Assembly: GCA_963802915.1 (NCBI GenBank)
Contig: CAWDKQ010000016.1
Span: 124,001-188,000, forward strand
Length of the DNA stretch: 64,000 bases
Origin: JAICMB01 sp963802915
GTDB taxonomy: Bacteria > Acidobacteriota > Terriglobia > Bryobacterales > Bryobacteraceae
Direction of reading: 5' to 3'
Position 1 is the first letter of the stretch; each line of letters starts with the position of its first letter. Below are positions 53,585 through 61,754 of this stretch, piece by piece. The notes below the pieces were generated by a model. That model was not told where the DNA came from, searched no databases, and was given only the letters and a program-made list of their open reading frames with translations. Both the position numbers and the translations under genes were made by a program.

Positions 53585-54136
53585 ATGGACAAGGCTCGCG
53601 TTGTAAATATCGCGAAGTGGGCGGTGCTCATCGCCGTCGTGCCGCTGGTGGTCGCGATATTAATACCGCGCGAAAACAGTAATCCCCCGAGCGATGTGAA
53701 GCCCGTTGCGGCTCGCCAGCTCATGCCGGATTTCACTCTGCGCGATATGAGCGGAAGTGCCTGGCAGCTCAGCGCGCATCGGGGCGACGTGGTCCTGGTC
53801 AACTTTTGGGCTACCTGGTGCCCTCCCTGCCGTGCCGAAACGCCGGGGTTGATTCGTATTGCGCAGAACTATGGACGCAAAGGTGTCGCCATCGCAGGCA
53901 TTTCGATGGATGAAGGCGGCGTCGCTCCCGTGCGCAAGTTTGTCAGCGATTTCGGCGTGAACTACCCTGTCATGATGCCCGATTCCAATCTCCTGCTGGC
54001 GCGCGAAGTGGAGAATTTGCCGACCACATTCCTGATCGACAAACAGGGCCGCATCGCCAAAACGTATATCGGCGAGGTTCGCGAGACCGTATTCCGCGCC
54101 GACATCGAACACCTGCTCAGTGAGCCGGCGAGCTAG
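53585..54136 (+). CDS. TlpA/ResA-type thioredoxin
   Basis: A 183-residue membrane-anchored thioredoxin facing the periplasm: one N-terminal helix (AKWAVLIAVVPLVVAILI), then FTLRDMSGSAWQLSAHRGDVVLVNFWATWCPPC with the WCPPC active site, and cis-Pro loop LPTTFLID. It starts one base after the YceI stop. Family members reduce disulfides for cytochrome c maturation or similar work. Its end overlaps the minus-strand beta-lactamase gene by 20 bases. Confidence 0.9.
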   Translation: MDKARVVNIAKWAVLIAVVPLVVAILIPRENSNPPSDVKPVAARQLMPDFTLRDMSGSAWQLSAHRGDVVLVNFWATWCPPCRAETPGLIRIAQNYGRKGVAIAGISMDEGGVAPVRKFVSDFGVNYPVMMPDSNLLLAREVENLPTTFLIDKQGRIAKTYIGEVRETVFRADIEHLLSEPAS

Positions 54137-54968
54137 CCGCGAGTTTCTCCTCGAACTCCTTCTCCGCGTCATCGACAAACTCGCGATATCCCCGCGGATC
54201 GATGAACGGATTCTCTGTCGCGCCAGCCTTCATGCGTTCGTACTTGGCATCGCCATTGTAGTAGCCAGGATGCGCTCCCAAAAACAGATCGCAAGATAGC
54301 GCCCGGAGGACCCGAAAAGTCCGCCGGTAATCGTCTGCGATGCCCGGATACTTGGGATTGTTTACCAATATGTAGCCCGAATTCACCGACACTCCTCCAA
54401 CGATTACTGCGTGGAGCGTGCGTTTTCCGTCGTGCACATCCATCGTCCAGGTGGTGCATCCCTTAGTGTGCCCCGGCGTTAGATGCGCCACTAATGTCGA
54501 CCCTCCCAACGACACCGTATCTCCATCGTGCAGCACACGATCCACTTTGCAGGGCCTCCAACGGGTTTCCGCGTCATAGCGGAAATCCCCCTTGCCGCCG
54601 TGTTCCACCGCATAGGCGTCCTGCTCCATCACGAGTACCTGAGCGCCAGTCCATTCGCGAATCCAAAACGAGCCGGCGGCATGATCGTCATGCGCCTGGC
54701 TGTTCAGCAGGTACTTCGTATCGGCAAAACGAAAGCCTAGTTTCTCGACACTCTTCCGTATCAGCGCGGGCGTTTCCTCAAAGCCCGCATTGATCAGGAT
54801 GTTCCCTTGTGGAGTGACCACCAGATACGATGCGAGATAGTTCGTGCCGACGTAATAGAGATTGCCGGCAATGCGGTACGGCTCGACGGGCTTGTTCCAA
54901 GCCGGGTTAGTCGCGGCGTTCGCGCAATAGGCGCACAGTATCGCAAAAGCCCAAAGAGGAAAGCGCAT
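54117..54968 (-). CDS. Subclass B3 metallo-beta-lactamase with Gln in the first zinc site
   Basis: A 283-residue exported zinc hydrolase. Signal peptide MRFPLWAFAILCAYCANA. The zinc motif reads Q-A-H-D-D-H (Q91, H93, D95, H96); in most B3 enzymes it is HxHxDH, but GOB-type enzymes have Gln at position 116 as here. H167 (LTPGHTKG) and H233 (GAHPGYY) complete the sites. These features and the loop between them fit B3 better than glyoxalase-II relatives. It likely hydrolyses beta-lactams, probably as an intrinsic environmental gene. No mobile element adjoins it. Confidence 0.85.
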   Translation of the reverse strand: MRFPLWAFAILCAYCANAATNPAWNKPVEPYRIAGNLYYVGTNYLASYLVVTPQGNILINAGFEETPALIRKSVEKLGFRFADTKYLLNSQAHDDHAAGSFWIREWTGAQVLVMEQDAYAVEHGGKGDFRYDAETRWRPCKVDRVLHDGDTVSLGGSTLVAHLTPGHTKGCTTWTMDVHDGKRTLHAVIVGGVSVNSGYILVNNPKYPGIADDYRRTFRVLRALSCDLFLGAHPGYYNGDAKYERMKAGATENPFIDPRGYREFVDDAEKEFEEKLAASSPAH

Positions 54969-54992
54969 AAGCGCTAGTCTAGCGCGACCCGC

Positions 54993-55628
54993 TTAACTCT
55001 CCGGCGGTCTCAAACAAAGGAACGCAGGGCTAGACAGCAGCGCGTACACGAGTTCCCCTTGTTTCCTGGTGTTCGTTTTGGCAAACAATCTCTTGAGGTG
55101 ATTGCGCGTCGTATGATCAGTGATGCGCAACTCGGCGGCGATCTCTTCGACAATTTTTCCCTGCATCACAAGCGAGGCAACTTTCGATTCGGCTCGCGTG
55201 AATCCGAACAATCGCGCCAATAGCGAGGCGTCGGGTACACACGCTACATCCGGATCGCTGAAGAAAACCAGCGAAGCCGGCTGTCCCGCTTTCCGGCTAT
55301 TCTTCACAGGAATGACGAGCATCGGAATCGGCCTTTCCCCGCCTCGCGCGACCGTTAAAGCGGCGAACGCCCGCTCTTCAAACTGGCCCACTCCCGCAAT
55401 CAACTGTCGAAGATTCTTATTCTGCTGTTTCGATTCCACCGAAAGCACATCATGCGTGATCGCAATGGCGTGCCCGCGGCCCATGGCTTTCCTAGCTGTC
55501 TGATTTGCAATCAGGACTTTTCCGCGTTGATCGAGCACCACAAACGCGATCGGAAGGAGATCCAATCCGGATAACACCGCAGAGTACAAAGCTTCTGGCG
55601 CGTCGTTCGTTTTTTCCATCTTGTCCAA
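54993..55628 (-). CDS. LuxR-type transcription regulator with PAS-like sensor
   Basis: A 211-residue regulator. Residues about 12-125 look like a PAS fold (LDLLPIAFVVLDQRGKVLIANQTARKAM). Residues 140-205 are the LuxR helix-turn-helix: FGFTRAESKVASLVMQGKIVEEIAAELRITDHTTRNHLKRLFAKTNTRKQGELV. It may start at the first or the fourth codon. It lies 24 bases upstream of the beta-lactamase gene on the same strand, so it is probably its co-transcribed regulator. Confidence 0.85.
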   Translation of the reverse strand: MDKMEKTNDAPEALYSAVLSGLDLLPIAFVVLDQRGKVLIANQTARKAMGRGHAIAITHDVLSVESKQQNKNLRQLIAGVGQFEERAFAALTVARGGERPIPMLVIPVKNSRKAGQPASLVFFSDPDVACVPDASLLARLFGFTRAESKVASLVMQGKIVEEIAAELRITDHTTRNHLKRLFAKTNTRKQGELVYALLSSPAFLCLRPPES

Positions 55629-55760
55629 GCACCGGCGCTGTCTCCCAAATCAAGGCTCGAACTGCTTGCGCGTTTTTTTACGTCTTGGGCTGACGCGGTC
55701 CTCAGATGTGTCAGCTCCACCCCAGAGCATATAAAAAATGATCTGAATGTGTCGTGACCC

Positions 55761-55782
55761 AAATGAGCTATATAGCTCATTT
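55761..55782. promoter_or_regulatory. Perfect 22-bp palindrome, candidate operator
   Basis: AAATGAGCTAT followed by its exact complement ATAGCTCATTT. It lies in the 220-base gap about 130 bases upstream of the LuxR gene and about 110 bases past the purine permease stop. A T-rich stretch follows on the + strand, but no + strand gene ends there, so an operator is likelier than a terminator. Confidence 0.5.
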
Positions 55783-55891
55783 TCTTCTTTGTTTTCTCTG
55801 GAATCCCCGGCTATGTGTTAGCGGCGGCGATCCCGGAGATTTTCATATTAATAGAGCTTGATTGATATCCCGCAGGTCCAATTAAAAGAAT

Positions 55892-57223
55892 TCAGCCGCC
55901 GAGGTAGATAAAACGTGCAATGAACAAGGCCGTGAGGAGGTAGACCAGCCAGTTCACTGTGCGTGCTTCCCCATGGGCGATCTTTAGAAGCGTGTAAGCC
56001 GTGAATCCGAACGCGAGCCCATTTGCGATGCTGAACGTGAGAGGAATAGCCAGAATTGTCAGAAACGCGGGAACGGCGATGACCGGATTCGCCCACGGAA
56101 TCTCGGTTACATGACCGATCATGAGAGATCCGACGATGATCAGCGCCGGCGCGGTGGCCGCGGCTGGAATCGCGCCCACCACCGGCGCGATGAAAATCGA
56201 GATGCCGAATAATAGCCCCACCACGATCGCGGTCACACCTGACCGCCCGCCCGCTACCACTCCCGCGGCGCTTTCGATATAACTGGTCACCGTGGATGTG
56301 CCCGCGAGAGAGCCGGCAATGGTTGCTACGGCATCGCTTACGAGGATCCGGTTCATGCGTGGAATCTCGTGCGCTTCGTTGAACAACCTCGCCTTCTTTC
56401 CAACCGCGACCAACGTCCCGATATTGTCGAACAGATCGACGAATAGAAAGACAAAGATGATCTCGAAAAATCCGAGTCGCATGGTGGCGCGAATGTCGAG
56501 CTTGAACGCAGTGGCCGTGATGTCCGCTAAGGAATGCGTCTGCGGATTCCATGGCGTCAGACCAAGAACCACGCCGATGGCAGTGGTCGTCAGGATTCCA
56601 ATCAGGATCGCCGCCTTCACCTCCCATGCCAGGAGAGAGGCGATCAAAAGCAGGCCGAATATCGAAAGCAGCGTAGCCGGCGTCCTCAAATTGCCCATGC
56701 TCACCAAAGTCGCCTGATTCGCCACGATGATCCCAGCATTGCGCAGACCGAGAAACGCGATGAACAGTCCGATGCCGACTGCAACCGCCGAATAAAGTTC
56801 TACAGGAATGGCGTGAACAATCATTTGCCGCACGCCGATCAAAGTCAGTATCAGGAAAGCGACTCCGGAGAAGAAGACCGCTCCGAGCGCGGCCTGCCAT
56901 GGAACTCCCATGCCTTTCACTACCGTGTAGGTGAAATAGGCGTTCAGTCCCATCCCGGGCGCCAGCGCAATCGGGTATCGTGCATACACGCCCATCAACA
57001 CGCTCCCGAACGCCGAACACAAACATGTTGCCGCGACGACTGCCGCGAGTGGCATACCCGTTTCGTGCAGAATCGACGGATTCACGAAGATGATATACGC
57101 CATCGTGATGAACGTCGTGAATCCAGCCAGGATCTCCGTCCGCCAGTTGGTATGAAGCTCGCGAAATTCGAAGTAACTTTCCAGGCGGTGGAGCAAGGAC
57201 TGTTTTATCATGATGGGCGGCAT
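55892..57223 (-). CDS. NCS2 family purine permease (PbuG/AzgA type)
   Basis: A 443-residue proton-coupled uptake system for adenine, guanine or hypoxanthine with about 12-14 helices. The signature TEILAGFTTFITMAYIIFVNP is near residue 27, and LFDNIGTLVAVGKKA and AGTSTVTSYIESAAGVVAGGRSG are typical of the AzgA branch. The start could be ATG 57223 or 57211 (MIKQSLLHRLESYF). It begins head to head with the mutarotase-like gene with essentially no space between. Confidence 0.9.
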   Translation of the reverse strand: MPPIMIKQSLLHRLESYFEFRELHTNWRTEILAGFTTFITMAYIIFVNPSILHETGMPLAAVVAATCLCSAFGSVLMGVYARYPIALAPGMGLNAYFTYTVVKGMGVPWQAALGAVFFSGVAFLILTLIGVRQMIVHAIPVELYSAVAVGIGLFIAFLGLRNAGIIVANQATLVSMGNLRTPATLLSIFGLLLIASLLAWEVKAAILIGILTTTAIGVVLGLTPWNPQTHSLADITATAFKLDIRATMRLGFFEIIFVFLFVDLFDNIGTLVAVGKKARLFNEAHEIPRMNRILVSDAVATIAGSLAGTSTVTSYIESAAGVVAGGRSGVTAIVVGLLFGISIFIAPVVGAIPAAATAPALIIVGSLMIGHVTEIPWANPVIAVPAFLTILAIPLTFSIANGLAFGFTAYTLLKIAHGEARTVNWLVYLLTALFIARFIYLGG

Positions 57224-58256
57224 GGCCGAAACTACATATCAGAACCGGCGAGCGTATTGGATCGAGAACGATGCCATACGCGTAACGATTCTCCGCGAGG
57301 GCGGACACGTCGCCAGCATTCTCCATAAGAAAACGGGCGTCAACCCGTTATGGACGCCTCCGTGGCCCTCCATCGAGCCCTCTCAGTACAATCGCGATAG
57401 GAACCCCGAGTACGGCGACGACGCGGAAAGCAAGCTGCTCGCGGGCATTATGGGGCATAATCTTTGCCTCGATCTTTTCGGATCGCCGTCGCCCGAAGAG
57501 GCCGCGGCGGGCATGACCGTACACGGTGAAGCTTCCATCGCGGACTACAAAGTCAAGGCGGACGGATACGAGATGACGCAAAGTTGCGATCTCCAACAGG
57601 CGAGGCTGCACTTCGCCCGCAAGATCACGCTCCATGGAAACATGATCCAGTTTGACGAAAGCGTCGTGAACACTTCGGCTCTCGATCGTCCCATAGCGTG
57701 GACGCAGCACGTGACCATCGGACCGCCTTTCCTCGAACGCGGCGCCACGCAATTGCGCGCACCCGGAACCAGGTCGTACTCGCTCGACACCGGCACGGAA
57801 TTTTCCTGGCCACTCGCACCTCTACCCGGAGGAAATCAACAGGACCTGCGAGTCTTCACGGATTCTCTCGAGTCCGGCGGATTCACCACGCAACTTATGG
57901 ATCCAAATCGGAATCACGCCTATTTCTTCGCTTTCTCGCCGCGATCGAGTGTGCTGTTCGGGTATGTTTGGAAGCGCAGCGATTTCCCGTGGCTGGGGAT
58001 TTGGGAAGAAAACCACAGCCGCAAACAGCCGCCGTGGAATGGGGAAACTCTGACCCGCGGCCTAGAATTCGGCGCGTCGCCGATTCCCGAGAGCCGCAGA
58101 AAGATGATCGACCGGAATAATCTCTTCGGCGTGCCGGCTTATCGCTGGGCACCCGCCGGGACGCCGCTCAATGTGCGCTATTACGCCTTTATAGCCTCGG
58201 CGAAACGAATCCCCGAGGATCTCAACGAACTCGAAATCGAGATTCCTGGCCTGTAG
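57222..58256 (+). CDS. Aldose-1-epimerase/mutarotase-fold protein of unknown substrate
   Basis: A 344-residue protein from the ATG at 57222 (MAETTYQNRRAYWIEND). The strands WIENDAIRVTILREGGHVASILHKKTGVNPLW resemble the beginning of the galactose-mutarotase supersandwich, and HGEASIADYKV carries a plausible active-site His. The C-terminal half has many Trp/Phe strands (FPWLGIWEENHSRKQPPW). There is no signal peptide. It probably acts on or binds a sugar, but substrate and even catalysis are unknown. Confidence 0.68.
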   Translation: MAETTYQNRRAYWIENDAIRVTILREGGHVASILHKKTGVNPLWTPPWPSIEPSQYNRDRNPEYGDDAESKLLAGIMGHNLCLDLFGSPSPEEAAAGMTVHGEASIADYKVKADGYEMTQSCDLQQARLHFARKITLHGNMIQFDESVVNTSALDRPIAWTQHVTIGPPFLERGATQLRAPGTRSYSLDTGTEFSWPLAPLPGGNQQDLRVFTDSLESGGFTTQLMDPNRNHAYFFAFSPRSSVLFGYVWKRSDFPWLGIWEENHSRKQPPWNGETLTRGLEFGASPIPESRRKMIDRNNLFGVPAYRWAPAGTPLNVRYYAFIASAKRIPEDLNELEIEIPGL

Positions 58257-58258
58257 GG

Positions 58259-58411
58259 TTATTCCCAGGGCTTCTCGCCGATCCTGAAATTGCGACGCAT
58301 GTAATCGCGCATCTCAGCCGACGACCGCCGCCGCTGCCGTCGTGAATGAAACAGCCCGAGCAACAACACCAGAATCAGCAACAGCACCGAGCCGGCAATC
58401 CACGACAGCAT
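58259..58411 (-). CDS. 50-residue single-helix membrane protein, partner of bactofilin
   Basis: Start ATG 58411, stop at 58259. The product MLSWIAGSVLLLILVLLLGL continues with a strongly basic stretch (HSRRQRRRSS) and ends in RIGEKPWE. One membrane helix with a cytoplasmic basic tail is the likely form. It begins 16 bases after the bactofilin stop on the same strand, so the two are probably co-transcribed. Unnamed; perhaps a membrane anchor for the polymer. Confidence 0.6.
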   Translation of the reverse strand: MLSWIAGSVLLLILVLLLGLFHSRRQRRRSSAEMRDYMRRNFRIGEKPWE

Positions 58412-58427
58412 GAGCTTACTTCGCCTT

Positions 58428-58877
58428 CTAAGCTTCCTTTATCGGAGGCCCTTTTCGAATATCGATACCGCCTTTAAAGTAAGCGCCATCTTCGATGACG
58501 ATTCCGGCCGTCTGCACATCGCCAACGAGTTGGGCGTCCCGGCGGATATAAACTTTCTCGGTCGCTTCCACACTCCCTTTCATCTTGCCCATGACCACAA
58601 CTTCTCGCGCTTTCACGCCGCTCGTTTGAAGATTCCCTTTCGGCCCGATGGTCAACCGGTGGCCGATGGCTTCGACGAGCCCCTGTACCTCGCCTTCGAT
58701 GGTCAGATCCTCTTCACTGCGAATCTCGCCTTTGACAATTACACTCGGCCCGAGAATCGCAATGCTCTTCGGTGGCTCGGGCGATCGCGTGGGCGCGGTG
58801 GCCGTAGCGGCCGGGCTGGAGGGTGGGGGCGCAGTCGCGGCTTGGCGCGGGTCCCCCTCATTACGTTTGTTCCACAT
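58428..58877 (-). CDS. Bactofilin, polymer-forming cytoskeletal protein
   Basis: A 149-residue protein with a flexible Pro/Ala-rich N-terminus (about 1-38) and the right-handed beta-helix core of bactofilins (IAILGPSVIVKGEIRSEEDLTIEGEVQG, then repeated turns to AYFKGGIDIRKG). These proteins assemble into filaments at the membrane without nucleotide and place cell-wall or signalling enzymes. The 50-residue membrane protein directly downstream may be part of the same structure. Confidence 0.92.
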   Translation of the reverse strand: MWNKRNEGDPRQAATAPPPSSPAATATAPTRSPEPPKSIAILGPSVIVKGEIRSEEDLTIEGEVQGLVEAIGHRLTIGPKGNLQTSGVKAREVVVMGKMKGSVEATEKVYIRRDAQLVGDVQTAGIVIEDGAYFKGGIDIRKGPPIKEA

Positions 58878-58946
58878 CTTGTTTGGCAGCTCCTCCCGTA
58901 ATAGTGAGCTGACAAACAGAATTTTCTCAGGTGTTTTACTGAGTCA

Positions 58947-60233
58947 CTATGCCGGGATCGCGCCGTTTTTGATGATCTTGGTCATTACCTCGGTGAAGGT
59001 GTCAACCTCTTCGAGGGTCGTATACACGTTCGGCGTAATGCGCAGACCCTGGTACTCTCCCGGAGTGACGATGGCCACCGTCCAAATCCGATGTTTCTCC
59101 CAGAGATACTTCGCTAAAGCTGGCGCATCAATATTATCCACGCTGATGAACCCGATGGCACAGGATTGCTCGGGGTCTTCGCTGTTCAGAATCTTGACTC
59201 CGGGCAGTTCGCGCAGAGGATTCGACCAACGCTTGCGGAGGTAGCGGAAGCGCTCGGCCTTGCGCTCCGCGCCGATGCTCTCGTGGAAATTGATGGCTTC
59301 GGTAATGGCGTTGCGCTGCGACGCCGGATGCGTGCCGATCTCTTCAAACTTGCGAATGTTGTCCTGCATGGAATCCGGCGCGGCCATCATCGGCCAGATG
59401 GCCGGGATTTTGTTCTTACGAACGTACAGCATGCCGGTTCCGATCGGCGCCAGGACCCACTTGTGAAGCGAGGTGCCGTAGTAGTCGCAATCCAGATCGG
59501 CGTGCGTGAAGGGAAACTGGGCGAAGGCATGCGCGCCGTCGACAATCGTTTCAATACCGCGGGCGCGCGCCATCTGGCAGATCCGCTTCACTGGGAAGAT
59601 CTGGCCGGTGCGGTTGGTGATATGGCAGATGTGGATCACCTTCGTCCGCGGCGTGATGGCATCCTCAAAGATCTTCACCAGGTAGTCCATGCTGGGCGGC
59701 GGCACGGGAAAGGTGAGTTGCTTGAGTTTGATGCCATCGCGGCGCTCCCGCTGCTGCCAAGTGGTGATCATGCGCGGGTAATCCTGATTGGTGGTGATCA
59801 CCTCGTCGCCCGGATTCAACTTCATGCCGAGCTGGATGATCTCGTTCGCCTCGCTGGCATTGCGCGTGATGGCGATCTCTTCGGGATCGACGCCGAACAT
59901 GCGGGCCAGGCGGCGTCGCACGGTTTCCACGCCCGGGTCGAGCACGTTCCACATGTAATAGGACGGGCTGAGGTTTTCCATCTCGAGATAGCGCACCTCG
60001 GTGTCCATCACGATCTTCGGCGCCGGCGACACGCCGCCGTTGTTGAGGTTGATCATGTTGCGATCGACGGTGAAGGCGTGGCGGATGTTGAACCAGAAGT
60101 CTTCGTCGCGTGCGACGGAGTCCGCCGGCCGGCCGCCTACCGAAGCAATGGCATTTTGTGCCTTACCGATTTTGGTGGCTTCGAAGGCCGTGAGAAGAGA
60201 AGCAGTGGTACCGAGAAAGTGGCGACGATCCAT
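58947..60233 (-). CDS. Tat-exported class V aminotransferase-fold PLP enzyme
   Basis: A 428-residue enzyme of the isopenicillin-N epimerase/NifS-like fold. It begins with a twin-arginine signal (MDRRHFLGTTASLL). NRMINLNNGGVSPAPK-type strand, TRNASEANEIIQLG (phosphate cup), VDGAHAFAQFPFTH (cofactor Asp) and the Schiff-base Lys in YGTSLHKWVLAPIGTG are all present. Export of a folded PLP enzyme is unusual but seen in this group. Reaction unknown: epimerase, desulfurase or lyase are possible. Confidence 0.87.
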   Translation of the reverse strand: MDRRHFLGTTASLLTAFEATKIGKAQNAIASVGGRPADSVARDEDFWFNIRHAFTVDRNMINLNNGGVSPAPKIVMDTEVRYLEMENLSPSYYMWNVLDPGVETVRRRLARMFGVDPEEIAITRNASEANEIIQLGMKLNPGDEVITTNQDYPRMITTWQQRERRDGIKLKQLTFPVPPPSMDYLVKIFEDAITPRTKVIHICHITNRTGQIFPVKRICQMARARGIETIVDGAHAFAQFPFTHADLDCDYYGTSLHKWVLAPIGTGMLYVRKNKIPAIWPMMAAPDSMQDNIRKFEEIGTHPASQRNAITEAINFHESIGAERKAERFRYLRKRWSNPLRELPGVKILNSEDPEQSCAIGFISVDNIDAPALAKYLWEKHRIWTVAIVTPGEYQGLRITPNVYTTLEEVDTFTEVMTKIIKNGAIPA

Positions 60234-60384
60234 AGATGGCTCCTGAAGTGCGTAGGTCCTAGCGTATTGAATCCTAGCGTGTTAAGTCAAGGAATCGACG
60301 TGGGAATCAGGCCGACGGGGCCGCTGAAAAATGATTAAAGAATACCACAAGCGGGTCGAAGAGTCTGTTGAGGAGTGTGTTCGC

Positions 60385-60624
60385 ATGATCAACCCCGTGG
60401 CCAGTTCCGTTTCTCTGACCGCTCTTGAGGGTATGCAAAAAGCCGAAACCCAGCTCAACACCACCGCCAACAAGATCGCCCAGAATTCTCCCGACGGCGA
60501 TAGCGTCGATCTCAGCGATGACATGGTATCGCTCATCAGCGCTCGCGATAATTTCATGGCAAACGTCGGCGCCGCAAAGACTGGCGACGAGATGCAAAGA
60601 ACGCTGCTGAACATGATCGCCTGA
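60385..60624 (+). CDS. Miniature flagellar rod/hook-like protein
   Basis: A 79-residue product from ATG 60385, preceded by GAGGAG. The N-terminal half SLTALEGMQKAETQLNTTANKIAQNSP follows the rod/hook N-terminal pattern (xxLxGMxxxxxxLxxxANxIAN), and the C-terminal half DLSDDMVSLISARDNFMANVGAAKTGDEMQRTLLNMIA follows the C-terminal coiled-coil of FlgC-like proteins. The whole middle domain is missing. No other flagellar gene is in the window. An upstream ATG at 60331 is possible. Confidence 0.65.
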   Translation: MINPVASSVSLTALEGMQKAETQLNTTANKIAQNSPDGDSVDLSDDMVSLISARDNFMANVGAAKTGDEMQRTLLNMIA

Positions 60625-60660
60625 AGATGTTAGAACAAATTGGTGCTAATATGTTCGCAA

Positions 60661-60873
60661 GTGCACAGTACGCTCGAACAAGCGTCGGTTCACGAATTTA
60701 AGCGCGCCACGGAGCGCAAACTGCGTGACGTTTATTGTCCGGAACACCGCCAGCGTCCGCGAGTAAAAGTAATCGGCGTCTCTGTCCGTGACGCGACTAT
60801 CTCCCTGACTGGCTGCTGCGATAAACTGATGACTCTCGCCAATCAAGCGATTGCGGCTGAACGTAGCAACTAA
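60661..60873 (+). CDS. Small conserved-type protein with CPEH and GCC motifs
   Basis: A 70-residue product from GTG 60661; TTG 60640 would add seven residues. It has a helical start (EFKRATERKLRDV), YCPEHRQRPRVKVIGVSV strand region and ends SLTGCCDKLMTLANQAI. The C-x2-H and CC residues could bind a metal. I have seen similar small proteins in other bacteria but cannot name a function. It lies 36 bases after the rod-like gene on the same strand. Confidence 0.55.
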   Translation: MHSTLEQASVHEFKRATERKLRDVYCPEHRQRPRVKVIGVSVRDATISLTGCCDKLMTLANQAIAAERSN

Positions 60874-60906
60874 CAACGAACAACTACGAACGAGCAACGC
60901 CGTTTT

Positions 60907-61554
60907 TTAAGCGCTGCGCACCATCCGCTCCCGCCGCATTTCCCGAATTTCGCTTTCCAGCTCCCTGACCCGCCGCGCCAGATCGTCGATCAACTGACCT
61001 TCCGGATCCGGTAAACGCCCGTGCTCCAGGTCGATATGCGCCGGTCCTCGTACGATGCGCCCCGGAATGCCGACAACGGTCGAATTGTTCGGCACCGGGC
61101 GAATCACCACCGACCCGGCACCCACTCGCACGTGATCGCCCACCACAATATTGCCCAGTACTGCGGCGCCGGTCCCGATGATCACGTGATTTCCAATCGT
61201 TGGATGCCGCTTACCGCGCTCGTTTCCGGTGCCGCCCAGCGTTACGCCCTGATATAAGAGAACATCGTCGCCGATTTCCGCCGTCTCGCCGATCACCACG
61301 CCCATGCCGTGATCGATAAAGAACCTGCGCCCGATTCGCGCACCCGGATGAATCTCCACTCCCGTCATCGCGCGGCCGATTTGCGAAACGATACGCGCCA
61401 GGAACCGGAATCGCTTCGTGTAGAGCTTGTGCGCCAGACGATGCAGCAGCACCGCGTGGAATCCGGGGTAACAGAACAGAATCTCCAGAACGCTGTTCGC
61501 CGCGGGATCTTCGCGGAAAATTGTGTCGATCTGTTCTTTCACTGCGCGAAACAT
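60907..61554 (-). CDS. cysE: Serine O-acetyltransferase
   Basis: CysE acetylates serine for cysteine synthesis. The 215-residue product has the helical N-terminal part with HRLAHKLYTKRFRFLARIVSQ and then the left-handed beta-helix of hexapeptide repeats (GVEIHPGARIGRRFFIDHGMGVVIGETAEIGDDV). Catalytic His is in FIDHGMG. It is the short form lacking the extended N-terminal domain, and ends in a coiled-coil tail (LARRVRELESEIREMRRERM). No other cys gene is nearby. Confidence 0.93.
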   Translation of the reverse strand: MFRAVKEQIDTIFREDPAANSVLEILFCYPGFHAVLLHRLAHKLYTKRFRFLARIVSQIGRAMTGVEIHPGARIGRRFFIDHGMGVVIGETAEIGDDVLLYQGVTLGGTGNERGKRHPTIGNHVIIGTGAAVLGNIVVGDHVRVGAGSVVIRPVPNNSTVVGIPGRIVRGPAHIDLEHGRLPDPEGQLIDDLARRVRELESEIREMRRERMVRSA

Positions 61555-61754
61555 GGTGCTTCCAGCCTATCGTGCCGATTCGTTTACCTCACTAAGATGC
61601 AAGGACCAGTACTCCTGGGTTCAAAGTAGTGAGACAGGATGTCCCGCGCGCTTGCGACACAATGGCCCCGGCGCATGCCCAACAGATCCTAAATCACTGA
61701 AAACAAGGAGTCTTTCTTTGGAATCGGGCCTGCTTTCTCTCAGGGCGAGCGAGC

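Noticed and set aside
55848..57326. 492-codon minus-strand frame
   Set aside because: Overlaps the purine permease in another frame; His/Arg/Gly-rich composition typical of a shadow.
59166..60338. 390-codon open frame on the plus strand
   Set aside because: Antisense shadow of the Tat-exported aminotransferase, rich in His, Arg and Gly with no domain.
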